DNA of 64,000 bases from Clusia tigrina (lineage: Eukaryota > Arthropoda > Insecta > Diptera > Clusiidae). The position numbers and the translations under genes were made by a program. Location: NCBI GenBank assembly GCA_920105625.2, contig OV050031.1, forward strand, positions 214,265,194 to 214,329,193, given 5' to 3'. The notes under the pieces are model-generated. The model worked only from the letters and a program-made list of their open reading frames with translations. It was not told the origin of the DNA and did not search any database. Of the stretch, positions 23,345 through 34,611 are shown piece by piece (within the stretch, counting starts at the first letter, position 1; the number at the start of each line of letters is the position of its first letter).

Positions 23345-23460
23345 GCATGCTTCAATTAGGTTAGGTTATCGTGGTAGCCGGTCCACGGACCAGCTCACTC
23401 AGACCACCATGGGTCCATTGTGATACCATCGCGTAACAACGCACAACTGAATTTACAAAT
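23345..23460 (-). mobile_element. LINE 3' tail fragment
   Basis: The reverse complement reads GATGGTATCACAATGGACCC, ATGGTGGTCTGAGTGAG and GTGGACCGGCTACCACGATA, then ends in CCTAACCTAA. This matches the tail of the plus-strand LINE at 4030-4095. No coding sequence is attached. Confidence 0.7.
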
Positions 23461-24499
23461 GGACACTATAGAAAGTTAAGTCTTTCTTTGCAGGTTCACC
23501 CCCTCTGCTTATTATACAATGAATCAGTCAACAGTCAATTCAGCATGCTTCAGGAATTCGTTCATTTGAGAATTTTTTCCAACAGCTCTGCAATAAATTT
23601 TATTGAAAGACATGAAAAAATTCTTTCCTTCCAAGTAGACATCCGACAATTAAAAACATCTGAATTCAAGCGAAGCATTTATTGAACAGAAAATCTATAA
23701 AAAACTAGCTTCAAGTACTTGAAAGGATTGATCAGAACACAGAATAAAGTTCTTTAGGGTAAAAAAAACAACAACGAAAATTATAATAAAAAGAAGATTA
23801 CATCAAAAGCCCTCCTGGACTTCTGAAAGGGCCCCTTCAGCCTGCAACTGGTGACAGTGCATACATTACGGCAGACAACCGAGAGCCACAGCCACAAGAA
23901 GCAGTCAACAACAGTCACAGTCACTGAGCAGATTAAGATCAGTGGCACTACAACGAGCAGCAATTGCAGCAAAATACTCGTACAAGCAATAAAATTCGAA
24001 GAAATTGCTTTAGAATCATGTGAGATTGTGTGTGTTCATATGTGTGTATGGATAGGGGAGTTTATGTACGCGTGTGTGTGTATGTGTGTGTGTAGGAGTC
24101 GCATTTAAAATTTTAAACGAGGAAATTCATTTATATGCAAAGGCAATAAAAAAAGCCGCTGTTATGACAAAAGGCGCGGCGAAACATGAAAAAGAACACG
24201 TCAGAGCGCAGAAAATGAATGCAAAGATTTGAGACTACGCAGAATTTTGATTAAAGTTGGCACAATCGCAATTAGTATTTAATTCTTTATAATAAAGTTC
24301 AGATCAGATTTTAAAATGGGGCACAATAGCATGTGGGTTGGGCACGAGAGCGAAACAAATTTCAACTATAAGGAAAAAGAACAAATCGGGAAAGGCGTGG
24401 AGCAGGTGTAAGACCCAATAGTGTAAAATTTAAGCTCCTCGGCGGAGCCTAGTACATATGTGAAATCTACGGCACCATTCTCTTCAGAAGATATAATAA
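23461..24499. other. Intergenic DNA with a TG microsatellite
   Basis: A (TG)n-rich patch spans about 24025-24095. The rest has no recognised feature; a 65-codon frame at 23488-23685 has no family resemblance. Confidence 0.5.
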
Positions 24500-24539
24500 G
24501 AAGCGACACTATATAACAAATTTTCGTCTAATACAACGG

Positions 24540-24740
24540 GCCAATCTCGATGGTACTTATACACATATAACAATGCTTTTCCCAATCTTCAAAACACACT
24601 GGCCCTATTTAGGAATCTTCTTCAGCTCCTGCGAATTCTCGTTTATCAATCGTCTCAAAACGCTTTCCGCAAAGTCGTAACTTGAATCGTGGGAATAGGA
24701 AGAAGTCACATGGGGCCATGGCAGGTGAATACGGAATTTG
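24540..24740 (-). mobile_element. mariner transposase C-terminal remnant
   Basis: On the minus strand from about 24737: IPYSPAMAPCDFFLFPRFKL then RLCGKRFETIDKREFAGAEE, a stop, and CFEDWEKHCYMCIST. This is the mariner block holding the third catalytic Asp (usually YSPDLAPCDFF, here SPAMAPCD) and the C-terminal FEDWxKxxxxCI signature. Sequence to 24995 may be further 5' transposase but is unreadable. Terminal repeats were not found. Confidence 0.75.
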
Positions 24741-24995
24741 TGGAATTACTACTGTTGTTTTGTACTATTGTTGTTTTGGTCAAATAGTCGCTTACAATAT
24801 TGGACGTGATAAATATATTCCCCTCAGATGTATCCAATGATTCTAGTGGCAAAACTGACCTCCAAGGGACAAACATGGGGAATTTCCGAAAGTTTAAATG
24901 GATTAAGAGCACTATCACGAAATCTTGATCCAAAAGTTCCGGAAGGTGTTGGAAGAGAAGACACACAGAAAGCTCAGAAGAACACCCCAACAACA

Positions 24996-25699
24996 CTCAC
25001 GTTGATACTTTTGGAAGAGGACCTGCGATGGAGTAATCCAGGAAAGAAATACTAGAAATTAATTGCAAGAGACCGCTATCGGTGGTGTAGTATTGAGATT
25101 CTATGCTCTACTGGATAGAGCACACTATCTATAGGTGGGTGGTAGTCATTAGCCAAGTAACACTTGTTATAAATAGAACTTGAATGATTGTGGATTCAAG
25201 AAAAATTTATAGTCGAGAGTGACAGAGTGGACGCTTATCTACATTGATATCTAGAGATACATATTTTGGAACTGGTTTCATATTGCTGTGTAACGAGCAG
25301 AGGTCAAATATGAATCTAAGCAAAACTCCTTAGGAATGAAACTAATATTTGGAAAATGCCACAAATTTAAACCCCCCCCCCCCCTGAAATCTTCTACGTA
25401 CTTCAAATATCTATAATAGATTAATATTTATTCTACTAAAGACTATGATTTGCACAATCAAAAGGTCAAGAATAATTCCATAACTCCTTAGTAAACTCAC
25501 TTGAAGCTATTTAAATGAAACTCCAACTCTTTCTATACTGAGTGCACTACATTGAACAATTTATAAGAACCAATGGTTCCAAATATAATTGAGTAATAAA
25601 CGACGACCCAAGATAACAAAGGAACCTCACAAACTTATGGGTCGAATATGCAATCTTCAATATGTTTAAGGGAAATTGAAGCTATAAAACACATATTAT
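24996..25699. other. Intergenic DNA with a poly-C run
   Basis: A run of 13 C residues lies at 25372-25384. A single-base run this long is prone to assembly or sequencing error. Nothing else was recognised. Confidence 0.5.
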
Positions 25700-27140
25700 G
25701 GTGTGCATATGAGTGCATAAGGTGAGACCTATCATCACAATGGTTCTGGAGCCTGGTCAAATAGAGTCAGACATAAGATAGCGAAATCCATCTTAAGTAA
25801 AATACAACGCCACACCTGTATTGTTATCACTCGAGCTATCCGAACCTCCTCAACGGCAGCAATGGAAGTTATACTAGATATAATACCCTTACATATAGTA
25901 ATATAAAATTTCTTAGCAAAATACAAGAAATCATTCTGAGGGAATCAAATTACACCCAATATATATTTCTTAATAATTCATCACACGGATACCGGAACAC
26001 TAAAATCTCTTAGGATTATATGTCAAAAAAATTGAACTATGTACACAAATGCAGTACATAGTAAAGCTGCAAAAAAATTGGAGAGAGAGAGAGAAAGGTT
26101 TAAGTGAAACGTGTAAAATTAGAGAACACCCCTTCTTATGGTATATAGACGGTTCTAAGATTATGGACAGAAGTGGAGCAGGAGTATTTAGGAACCAATT
26201 GGTCCTTTCCCAAGGATTTTTCAAGCGGAGATTGAAGCTTTGGAAAGATGTGCCCAGTTCAATATTGACAGTAATGAGAAAAACATCGTGATACTATCCG
26301 CTTGTCAAGCAGCACTGCTAAGTTTGAGCTCACCCTTGGTGAGGCCAAATCTTGTGGGAAACTGAATTCCCTAGGCAGTATGAACTAGCTATCTCTACTG
26401 TGCTACATACTCTACTAGGCTACATATGAGTAGATAAAATGAGAGGGCTGATAGTCATATTTTAAAAACATCGAACCCACTTACAGGCTTGGTGCTCGGC
26501 GGGTGCCTACCGCACCGTCTCTGAAGATGCCATTTGTGTCATTGCAATGAAGGTGCCCATCGATCGCGAAATGGAGCGGCTTTATGATGTCAGGCGTAGG
26601 CCGTCAAGTGCGGCAAAAAAAGCCCTGAATTAGTCTGTGGACTACCATCCAACACCATTGGAGGTCACCTGAAAACGTGCACAGATGAAAAAAGAAGAAA
26701 AGTTTGGAAACTTTTTCCTGGATTAAGACAGTCCAAAGCTCTTCTTGGGGACTTTAATCCTAAAAGAGCCAAAGAGTTAATAAATATACCTGGGAATAAA
26801 TTGGCAATCATCACAGGCATTTTAAGTGGTCACTGGGAACTCAACTGTCACATGAATAAGCTGGATCATGAATAAGCTGGGGATGCCATCTGTAGATTCT
26901 GTGCAGAATGTGATGAAACCTCACTGCAGCTGATCACAGACTGCAGTCGTTTGACACAGGGGGTTTGGTGAATACATATATCTGAGATATGAGCCAGATC
27001 CCTCAACCTGATTTCTCCAAAATAAATGAATTCCTGTTGGAAATAAAACTGGCATAAGGTCTATAGAAGAGACTATCATCATATTTTCAAATAAATAGGG
27101 GCATCACAATAGTTCTTTCAGGTCGCGGTGTATAACTCCC
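25700..27140 (+). mobile_element. RNase-H LINE copy A, carrying an R1 fragment
   Basis: It aligns by eye with the copy at 30520-33400. From about 25730: WNGSGAWSNRVRHKIAKSIL-like RT thumb in broken frames. RNase H from about 26143 (YIDGSKIMDRSGAGVF), SACQAALLSLSS near 26300, and a NEMRGL remnant of the GNERADSLA motif near 26438. The end has AICRFCAECDETSLQLITDC in frame fragments near 26885-26945. The tail AGGGGCATCACAATAG lies near 27100. Many frameshifts. An R1 piece (26455-26625) sits in the RNase H, and sequence just after it is deleted. Confidence 0.8.
26455..26625 (+). mobile_element. R1-clade LINE fragment inside copy A
   Basis: It encodes AYRTVSEDAICVIAMKVPID followed by EMERLYDVRRRPSSAAKK, from the segment after RT in R1-type elements. 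Its left junction, GAGGGCTGATAG then TCATATTTTAAAA, is the same as in copy B (31290-31315). The 3' part of the fragment and about 60 bp of host element are deleted here. Confidence 0.8.
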
Positions 27141-27582
27141 TTAAATAAATCTAGTCTAATGTAATGGTGTTCATATAGACTTTACAGACTTTATAAATTA
27201 ATAACTTATTCTATTATATTCGACTTTCAAGGATTATGTACTGGACAAGTATAATACTATCTGGAATAGATTAATTCATCAATATCACATCATTGTAGTG
27301 ACGTCAAAGCTCAATTGGATCGATGAAATTAATGTCGTTTTGTCAGAACTCTCACCTGTAGACTATTTCCTCAATATACAACTTCAAACCTCAATCAGGT
27401 CGACGAAATTAAAAAGTTTCTGTCAGACCTGTGACCTGGATACTATTTCCTCAGCTCTTCCCTGCAACTTTAGCAAAATACCCGTTACTAACGATTAATT
27501 GAGGTATTACCTTAATGCTAAAGTTCTCTGCTATTCCTGGATGGCCCATGATACTCTCAAATGACCCACAGTTCATTTGGTA
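27141..27582. other. Intergenic DNA, nothing recognised
   Basis: AT-rich; no coding domain or repeat supported. Two half-similar words, CAAAGCTCAATTGGATCGATGAAATTAA and TTCAAACCTCAATCAGGTCG near 27305 and 27383, suggest a weak 79-bp duplication. Confidence 0.4.
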
Positions 27583-27700
27583 GACGCAATTGAGGACGCC
27601 CAAAAATAATCAAAAATAAGAGGTGGAAATGAAAAATTGGCGGAAAGAAGCAAAAGATCCATCATGGCAATGCAGGCTGATGATGATGATGAACAGTTTT
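27583..27700 (+). mobile_element. Possible RTE-type LINE tail
   Basis: GAGGACGCCCAAAAATAAT, a later CTGGCGGAAAG-like word and a closing TGATGATGATGATGAAC resemble the end of RTE-like ORFs (GRPKxxW...) with a GATGAT tail. Too short to be sure. Confidence 0.35.
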
Positions 27701-28632
27701 GTTTTCCTAGCCAAGCGCTTACCATTTAAGTACACAACAAATTAATTACTCTGACAAGAAATAAACACTTCAGTCACTCATTCTGATAAAGCTGCCGGCA
27801 GACAGAGTCTCGTCGCAGCAGCACCAATCAAATCGTTTGTCAGCTCCGGTAATGAATGCCTCTCTGGCCGCGTATAATGTACTGCAACCACAAAGTGACG
27901 GTCCATCACTGCACTTGAGCGATTGATGCTTGTAATTGCACGGGCAATGAAAGCGTCAAACGATAGGTGGCAGACGGCAGATGGAAGATGGAGGAGATAA
28001 AGGCGGTGAGTATGGCGACGGCGGCGGCGGTGGTGGTATTGGTGGTGATGGTGATGGTGGTGATGGTGGTGTTGGTGGTGGTGTTGGTGTTCAATACAAG
28101 ATTGTGCTTTGAGTCTTTGGTATGGATCTGCACAATTTCCACAATTGTCAATGAGCGGCGGCTCAGTATTTTATCAATAGCATTAGCAGTTTATTAAAGA
28201 GAAGGAAGAGGATGGATTTCTGTAAATTTACTTTATTTATTTACGCTTTTTTTGTATAGTGTGATCCATGAAGGAGGAAGAGGATGAATATCTTAAATTT
28301 CCCTTTTTTATGTTTTTGTTGTACTTCCTTTGTGATCCTCTGGTTCTTGAAATAAAACCACTTCACACGCTGCGGTCTTACTAAAATCCCTGCCTAAGGA
28401 GCAGGCTGTTTAGTCAAATGACTGGCCAAGTAATTCTATCAGTCCAGTCATTTGTCTAAATAGCAATATAACCATGTTCACACCTGAGCGAATGCCTCAT
28501 CATTGGGTATTTCAAGCTTCTCAGTATACTAGTAGTATCAAACAAGTAAAAGAATATCCGTGATTACATTAACGATGTTGAATATGCAAGCGTCTAAGCT
28601 TCCCAAATTCATTAGCGACACTCTGACATCAC
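27701..28632. other. Intergenic DNA with a GGT/GAT microsatellite
   Basis: From about 28018 to 28092 the sequence is GGTGGTGATGGTGATGG-like. Two diverged copies of a piece with GAAGGAAGAGGATGGATTTC and GGAGGAAGAGGATGAATATC (28200 and 28271) form a local duplication of about 70 bp. Confidence 0.5.
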
Positions 28633-29130
28633 TTAAGCAGAAGCAAATATTGTCATAACCATTTGCATTAGGCTCACAGCTAATTTAATGATTTCCACAA
28701 TGCTGACCTTAATTGGCAAAGAAAATTTAATTAAAAAATGTTTATGCTCCTCTTGAAGCTTGCAAGCACGGCAGAGGTTTCTAACATGGCTCCATAATTG
28801 CACTTGCCAAAGGCTATGAAGACTATTTGAGTTGCAGCGCAGAATTGCTTCATTCTCCGATTGAAGTGGCTGGCAGTGGGTACGCAACTCTTTCCACAGT
28901 TCCGAAGATGAGTGTGCAATTTTAGCCTCTGCAGCGCCAGGCGTCTTCACACGATAGCGACGGCGCACAAGCAAATTTTCCAGCAACTTCAACTGCAATT
29001 CTCGCCAGTTAATTGAAAAAAGTTTGCCCGGAACAATAGTTAGCGACAAAATGGTCTGGCATACGCCTATCTTGGAGCTGCATGCGGCTTGTTCCTTGCT
29101 TTCGGCAAGAATAATGTGAGAAAGTCGCAT
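28633..29130 (-). other. Unassigned 165-codon open frame
   Basis: The frame begins MRLSHIILAESKEQAACSSK and ends at 28633. It is longer than most chance frames here, fairly Leu/Lys/Glu-balanced, with an LCRACKLQEEHKHFL stretch. No family, signal peptide or clear membrane segment is recognised, and no intron context or poly(A) signal supports it. It may be a chance frame or an exon of an unknown gene. Confidence 0.2.
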
Positions 29131-29810
29131 GTTTTATGACCACATGCAGATTCATTCGCCAAGCTTTGCTCACGGACAATCAAATAAAAATAAATTTGTT
29201 TGTTTGTTTGTTTGTGCTTCGTTTCGTTGTGTGCAAACATTTTGCCAAAGTTTCACACTTGAGTGATTTTAATGAATTGAGGAACATGAGAAAATTCATT
29301 TGCGGCCTTAAGTAGCGTGGTGTGATTCTATTTATTGGCTCTGTTGCTAATTAAAAGCCACACGTGAATTCAGCAAATAAAGAAGCCATAAATCGATGTC
29401 TTCTTCATTAATTTAATCCAAGTGCTAAGCACGTGTGCGTGTCCGTTGCTATCTTCCAGCGCCACTCTTTGTGTGTTCCATTCTCACACAGACTTGTTCC
29501 ACCTGATATGAAGATTTATGAGCATTAGTGTGCTGCCGTCTGTACTTGAAATACCGAATCTTCAAAGCAGACCCACCAGCAGGCAGTGTGATGTGATATG
29601 TCGTCGCTAATGACCCGCATGGAGTGGGCCTTTTCTCACGATCACTCTGCGTTGTTCACACAATCAATGATTCAGTTGCACGATCACTTTAGTGTGTGAG
29701 TACAAACATTTCGTGTGGGTGTGCGGAAATTTTAAAACTTCATTAATGAAGCTTAAAATATTCAAAGTTCGCCATTGAGGCAGGTTGGAAAGGCTCTTCC
29801 TTGTAATAGG
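29131..29810. other. Intergenic DNA, nothing recognised
   Basis: It contains a short (TTTG)n run at about 29193-29214 and no supported gene. Confidence 0.45.
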
Positions 29811-29960
29811 TTATAACTCTCTTCCTAAGTAAACACTAGACCACGAAGGAAGATATTATCTTACGAGAATCTTACCAGGAGATTTATAACCTACTATAAT
29901 GACAGGTATATTTACTATCTCTCTTCGTGGTCTATAGTTTACCTAGGAAGAGAGTTATAA
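29811..29960. repeat. Long imperfect inverted repeat (47-nt arms, 56-nt loop)
   Basis: Left arm 29811-29857 starts TTATAACTCTCTTCCTAAG; the right arm 29914-29960 ends CCTAGGAAGAGAGTTATAA. By eye about 41 of 47 positions pair. The word CTACTATAATGACAGG in the loop recurs just after the right arm as CTACTAGAATGACGG. The layout suits a small foldback element. Confidence 0.75.
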
Positions 29961-30519
29961 ACTACTAGAATGACGGACTTTTTGACTGTATATTTAACGG
30001 GTTCTCCTAAGATAATGTCTATGATCTTCAGAGTCTAGTGCTTACTATGGTAGTCTCACAGTCATGGAGTTTACATTTATGGGTTGGAATCCGTCCTGAG
30101 CAAGGTCACGAAATGCTTGTTCCTAAAGACGAGCCTTTTTCTGGTCGAGTCAAAGGCCTCAATGGTGCTAATTCATTCTCTGAAACCCTTGCATACATTC
30201 ATTATGATGATTGTAGGAATCTAGGATTTTTGGACAATTATTTTCTATTAATGAATTTTCTTTGATTAAAAAAGTCTCTTTACACACAGCTTAAAATGTT
30301 CACAAACTTCTTAAAGTTTTCATTAAATAATTCCGTACTCGTGTCACTCCCCAGTGCTGTAAGATCGCCTGTACTCTATGAGTTGCTTGCGACGCATATT
30401 GAGCTCGTCGGTCGTAACCATTTCTAGGTTATCATCGTTGACACACATATTATAGCAACACATTCATCGGGATTTTCTGGACACTAACAGTACCACCTTA
30501 ATGATATGCAGAAGGCTTG
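29961..30519. other. Intergenic DNA, nothing recognised
   Basis: No domain or repeat supported; a 75-codon plus-strand frame at 30038-30265 has no family resemblance. Confidence 0.4.
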
Positions 30520-31301
30520 CGTAAGTCTTAGGGATGTAACCCAAAAGACGTTCGCTGGATGTGTGGCATGATGGTGAGACAAATCATCACCTATGGTTCT
30601 GTAGCCTGGTCAAATAGTGTCAGACTTAAGACAGCGAAATCTGCCTTAAGTAAAATACAAAGCCTTGCCTGTCTTGTCATTACAGTAGCTATACGGACCT
30701 GCCAAACGGCAGTAATGCAAGTTATAATAGATCTAACACCCTTACATCGAGTACCACAAAAGTCTGCTAAGAAATCTCTTAGCAGAATACAAGAAGTAAT
30801 TCCGAACAAATCAAATTGGACCCGAAACATATGGGATAACAACTCATCTCCCGAATATCGGTACACTAAAATCTCATAAGGATTTTATGCAAAGAAAAGT
30901 AAACTTTGTACATAAATACAGTACAAAGTTAAGCTGCAAAAAGAATGGAAAGGTCTAACTGAAACGTATAAAATTAGAGAAGACTCCCTGTTATGGCATA
31001 CAGACAGTTCTAAAAATACTGAGAGAATTCGGGCAGGAGTATAGGGCCTTGAAACCAACAATGGGATCTTTCCCAAGCATTTTTCAAACGGGGATTCATT
31101 CTCTTCAAAGATGTACCCTGTTTAACATTGAAAAGAAACAACGTGACACTATCCGATAGTCAAGCAGCACTGAAAAGTTTGACCTCACCCTTGGTGAGGT
31201 CTAATCTTGTGGGAAACTGAATTCCCTAGGCAGTATCAACCAGCTATCTCTACTGTGGGTAGCAGGTTACATAGGAGTAGAGAAAATGAGAGGGCTGATA
31301 G

Positions 31302-31667
31302 TCATATTTTAAAAGCATCGACGCCACATACAGGCTTGGTACTCTGAAAGTGGCCAATGCCTACCGGACGGTCTCAGAAGATACCATTTGTGTCATTGCA
31401 ATGAAGATGCCCAACGATCTGCTCCCTCGCGATATGGAGCGACTTTATGATGTCGGGCGTAGTCCGTTAAGTGGGGCAAAAAAGGAACAAAGGCTGCACA
31501 GAGTTACGGAATGGCAGCAACGAGCCAAGCAGGGAGCAATCCGAAAAAGGTCGCTGGACGTTGAAACTCATCCCAAATATGGTTTCGTTCGGGCTAACTT
31601 CCCACACTACGGTTTCGGCCATAGACTTTAGATGTTTCCCCACCTAAGCAAAACCAAAAAAAAAGAA
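31302..31667 (+). mobile_element. R1-clade LINE fragment inside copy B
   Basis: It encodes VANAYRTVSEDTICVIAMKM, MERLYDVGRSPLSGAKKEQR, VTEWQQRAKQ, a deletion scar, then a 3' tail TACGGTTTCGGCCATAG, CTTTAGATGTTTCCCCACC and A-rich end. The same tail ends the R1 piece at 35561. Flanks are GAGGGCTGATAG (31290-31301) and GAAGGCTGATAG (31665-31676), an 11-of-12 target duplication. Removing it restores NERADSLARK of the host RNase H. Confidence 0.85.
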
Positions 31668-32093
31668 GGCTGATAGCTTAGCAAGGAAGTCTGCGGCCTC
31701 TCAGTTTAACGGCTCTGAACCCGTCTATGGGACTATCCAAGATCATTGGAAGTCTGCTGAAGAATCGCACAAATAGAAAAAGTAGTCCAATCTGTAAAAA
31801 TCTTACGGGATTAACATAGTCCAAAACTCTTTTGGTGGACTTTAATCCAAAAAGAGCTAAAGAGTTAATAAACATGCCTCGGAGAAACTTAAGAATCATC
31901 ACAGTCGTTTTAAGCGGACGCTGTAGACTCAACTATCAAATAAGTTAGGTCTATCTTCAAATGCCATCTGTAGACTCTGTGGAAGAAGTGATGAAACCTC
32001 ACTACACCTGATCACAGACTGCAGACCTTTGACACACAAAAGACACAGGTGTCTTGGAGAATATATCTTAGATATGAACGTCTATAGACGAGA

Positions 32094-33338
32094 TTAGGTA
32101 GGTAGGTTGGGTAGCCGCATCACCAATAAACCAGTGATGCCACTTAGACCACCAGTTGGGTCCGTTGTGAGCCGCGGATGCGAGGCACGGCTACTCTTCT
32201 CCCTCCAGATTGAACCAACCTGAGCCTTTTACAAAGCGAAGAAGGTTGTTAGCACCTGACTTGCATAGATTATCTATACTTGTGGAGAAGTGGTGTCCTA
32301 GTAAACGTTTCCTATTTCTAGCAAAAGCTGGACATGTACATAAGAGATACTGGATCGTTTCCAGTTCCTCCCCATTCCTGCAGCTGCGACAGAAATCATT
32401 TGTATAAACTTCCATTCTTCTTGCATGATTTCCTATTAGACAATGTCCCATGAGGGCTCCTATTGAAGTACTAATTTGTAGTCATTTGGGGATAATGATA
32501 TTCCCAAATAGACTCAAATTTAGCCTCGACCATGTGTGTCTGGCGATTTCACAGGTAGTGGCACATATCCACCATCCAGATTGGTAGAATTAATTAGTGT
32601 CTCCCTTATGAGAAGCTGACAAGTCGCGAGAGGTACACCCATATGCCTACCGACATTTGGCATACAAGTGCCATCTCTCGCAAGTTGATCAGCCTTGCAG
32701 TTCCCTGGTATATCCCTATGTACCCAGCACAAATGGTTATGGAATTCTTTAGTCATCTCATTTAGAGATCGGCGACAGTCTAGGACACTCCTTGATGTTC
32801 TTTGGAATGCATTCAAAGCCCTTAGTGCACCTTGGGTGTCTGATAAAATACAGATATCCTTGACGGTTACCTCGTTTATCCTCAGCCAATTCCAGGCTTC
32901 GTGAATAGCGGTTATTTCCGCTTGAAAAACACTGCAGTGATCCATTAGTTTGATTGATTCACTGATTGAGGGCATTTCGCAATAAACCCCTGATCCTACA
33001 CCGTTATTCATTTTTGATCCGTCTGTGTATAACTTGATGGGAGTATCTGGTGATGGATTTCCCTCGAGCCATTCTTCTCTGGAAGGAATCCTTACCCAAA
33101 AATTTCTTTCGAAACAGAAGGAAGAAGGAAGGTATTCAATATCACTGGGTATGTCCGTATAGGATTCTAATATGTCCATACGGAACAGCTTTGAATTGTG
33201 AGCTCGCCTTGAGCCGAATGGCGGAGCATTCCGATAAATATTTGCAAAAGAGATCTAAGGGTGGCTGATGTAGTATGATGTCCAGTGCCAAGGTTGGCGT
33301 GGTTTTCATGGTGCTACTTATTGCTAATTCTGCTGATC
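32094..33338 (-). mobile_element. RNase-H LINE, 5'-truncated, nested in copy B
   Basis: The minus-strand frame 33179-32520 keeps a whole RNase H: YTDGSKMNNGVGSGVY, FQAEITAIHEA, LSDTQGALRAL and WVHRDIPGNCKADQLAR, with all acidic positions present. A second frame, 32451-32191, follows a break and reads MGHCLIGNHARR, CRSCRNGEELETIQYLLCTC and ends FNLEGEE; the usual knuckle His is Gln. The tail GGTCTAAGTGGCATCACTGG runs to TACCTACCTAAT at 32094. Flanks TCTATAGACGAGA (32081-32093) and TCTGTAGATGAGA (33339-33351) form a 13-bp duplication with two mismatches. Confidence 0.85.
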
Positions 33339-33400
33339 TCTGTAGATGAGACTAACCTCATGTTTTAAATAAATGGGGCATCACAATAGAATCCACAAAA

Positions 33401-34479
33401 AGTAGGCCACAAGTTAATGTAACCGTTCAATATCGATTTCTTCTTTTCATAACTAACTTAAGTCTAATTTTGGGAGGTACCATTATCATTCTTTAGATGC
33501 CTTGAATATACTCTTCATTTCACAGAAAGATGTTTATGGAATTAAAGTGGCAACAAAGGCAAAATATTCCCTCAAAGAGGCTCCACTGCCACCATAAAGC
33601 TGCGTTATTAAACCGTGTGTCGGTATTAGTGCTGCCCCAGTATGGAGCACAAAAATCTGGATAATTTCTAACAGTGCCATTGCTGGCTGCAAGGAATTGG
33701 AGCAATCGCAGAATGGAAGAGGTGATTACAGCAGCCAGGAAATTGAAAGAAATGTTGCCATGTCTCTGCTGAGGTAAGCTGCTAGAATGGGAGTTAATAT
33801 TATGCAGCCATTCCTACTCATAAAATCAAGAATGCTCAGCATCACCTGCTACGTCCCAACGGCATCAGTTGGCAGTGCTGTTATTGAGGCTCCTCCATTC
33901 TGGTGTGGAATGTGCTGCTATAAACCGATGGCATACTTTTAGATCAAATAAAAATAGTAGGGTTTGGCTTGTAAGTGAGTTGAAATGAAGCTCCTGGCCT
34001 GTTGCTACTGCTTCTCCGGTTACTTTCTAACATTAAATGCCTTAGGGAACTGTTTAAATATCTGCAACTACTTGATATGCGCAGCAGTGTATTTCAAACA
34101 CATTTGCATGCGGCAAACCGCAAACGGATTTGCTACTTGGTGCCATTCATTCCCTGCGGCAGCATCATTAAAATAGCATACTTAGTTGCTCTCAGGCATC
34201 CAGGCTATGCCAGTCGTTTGCCTCATTTGGATCTAATTTTGTAAGGAATTCTAATTGATGGTCTGATTAAGAGGAGAGTGGAGCGTCACTTCTTGGCATC
34301 ATTTGCAATGTGGAGCTTGATATGCCAACTTTTCAGAAATAAGGCTACAATTGAATTGCAGGAAGTAGAGAAGGTAAAGTGTTTAATTATCAGGGGTAGA
34401 CTATTTATCGAAAGATCGAATTCTAGGAAGTAAAGAAGGTATAATAAAGTATTTGAGTATCACGGGTAGGGTATTGCAG
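33401..34479. other. Intergenic DNA, nothing recognised
   Basis: Short open frames near 33985-34244 are Cys/Leu-rich but show no family resemblance. Confidence 0.45.
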
Positions 34480-34611
34480 GAGACTATCATGAGAGACTAT
34501 AACGGGAGACTATCAGAGGAGACTATCAAGGGAGACTATCATGGGAGACCATCGTCGGATACCATCACGGTAGACTATCACGGGTGATTATCGTGGGAGA
34601 CTATTATGGGA
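34480..34611 (+). repeat. GGGAGACTATCAT minisatellite, left part
   Basis: Units of about 17-18 bp (GGGAGACTATCATGAGA, GGGAGACTATCAAG and variants) repeat about eight times. The array continues after the R1 insertion at 35562-35625. Confidence 0.85.

Larger units (their letters stand above)
30520..33400 (+). mobile_element. RNase-H LINE copy B with two nested insertions
   Basis: Host pieces are 30520-31301, about 31677-32093 and 33339-33400. They encode GMMVRQIITYGSVAWSNSVR and KTAKSALSKIQSLACLVITV (30559 onward), a broken RNase H (HTDSSKNTERI near 31000, DSQAALKSLTS-like in a shifted frame near 31150), then RADSLARKSAASQF (31669 on, across the R1 insertion) and AICRLCGRSDETSLHLITDC (about 31965-32025). 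The tail ATGGGGCATCACAATAG is at 33376. Rejoining at both insertions restores homology with copy A. Inactive. Confidence 0.85.
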
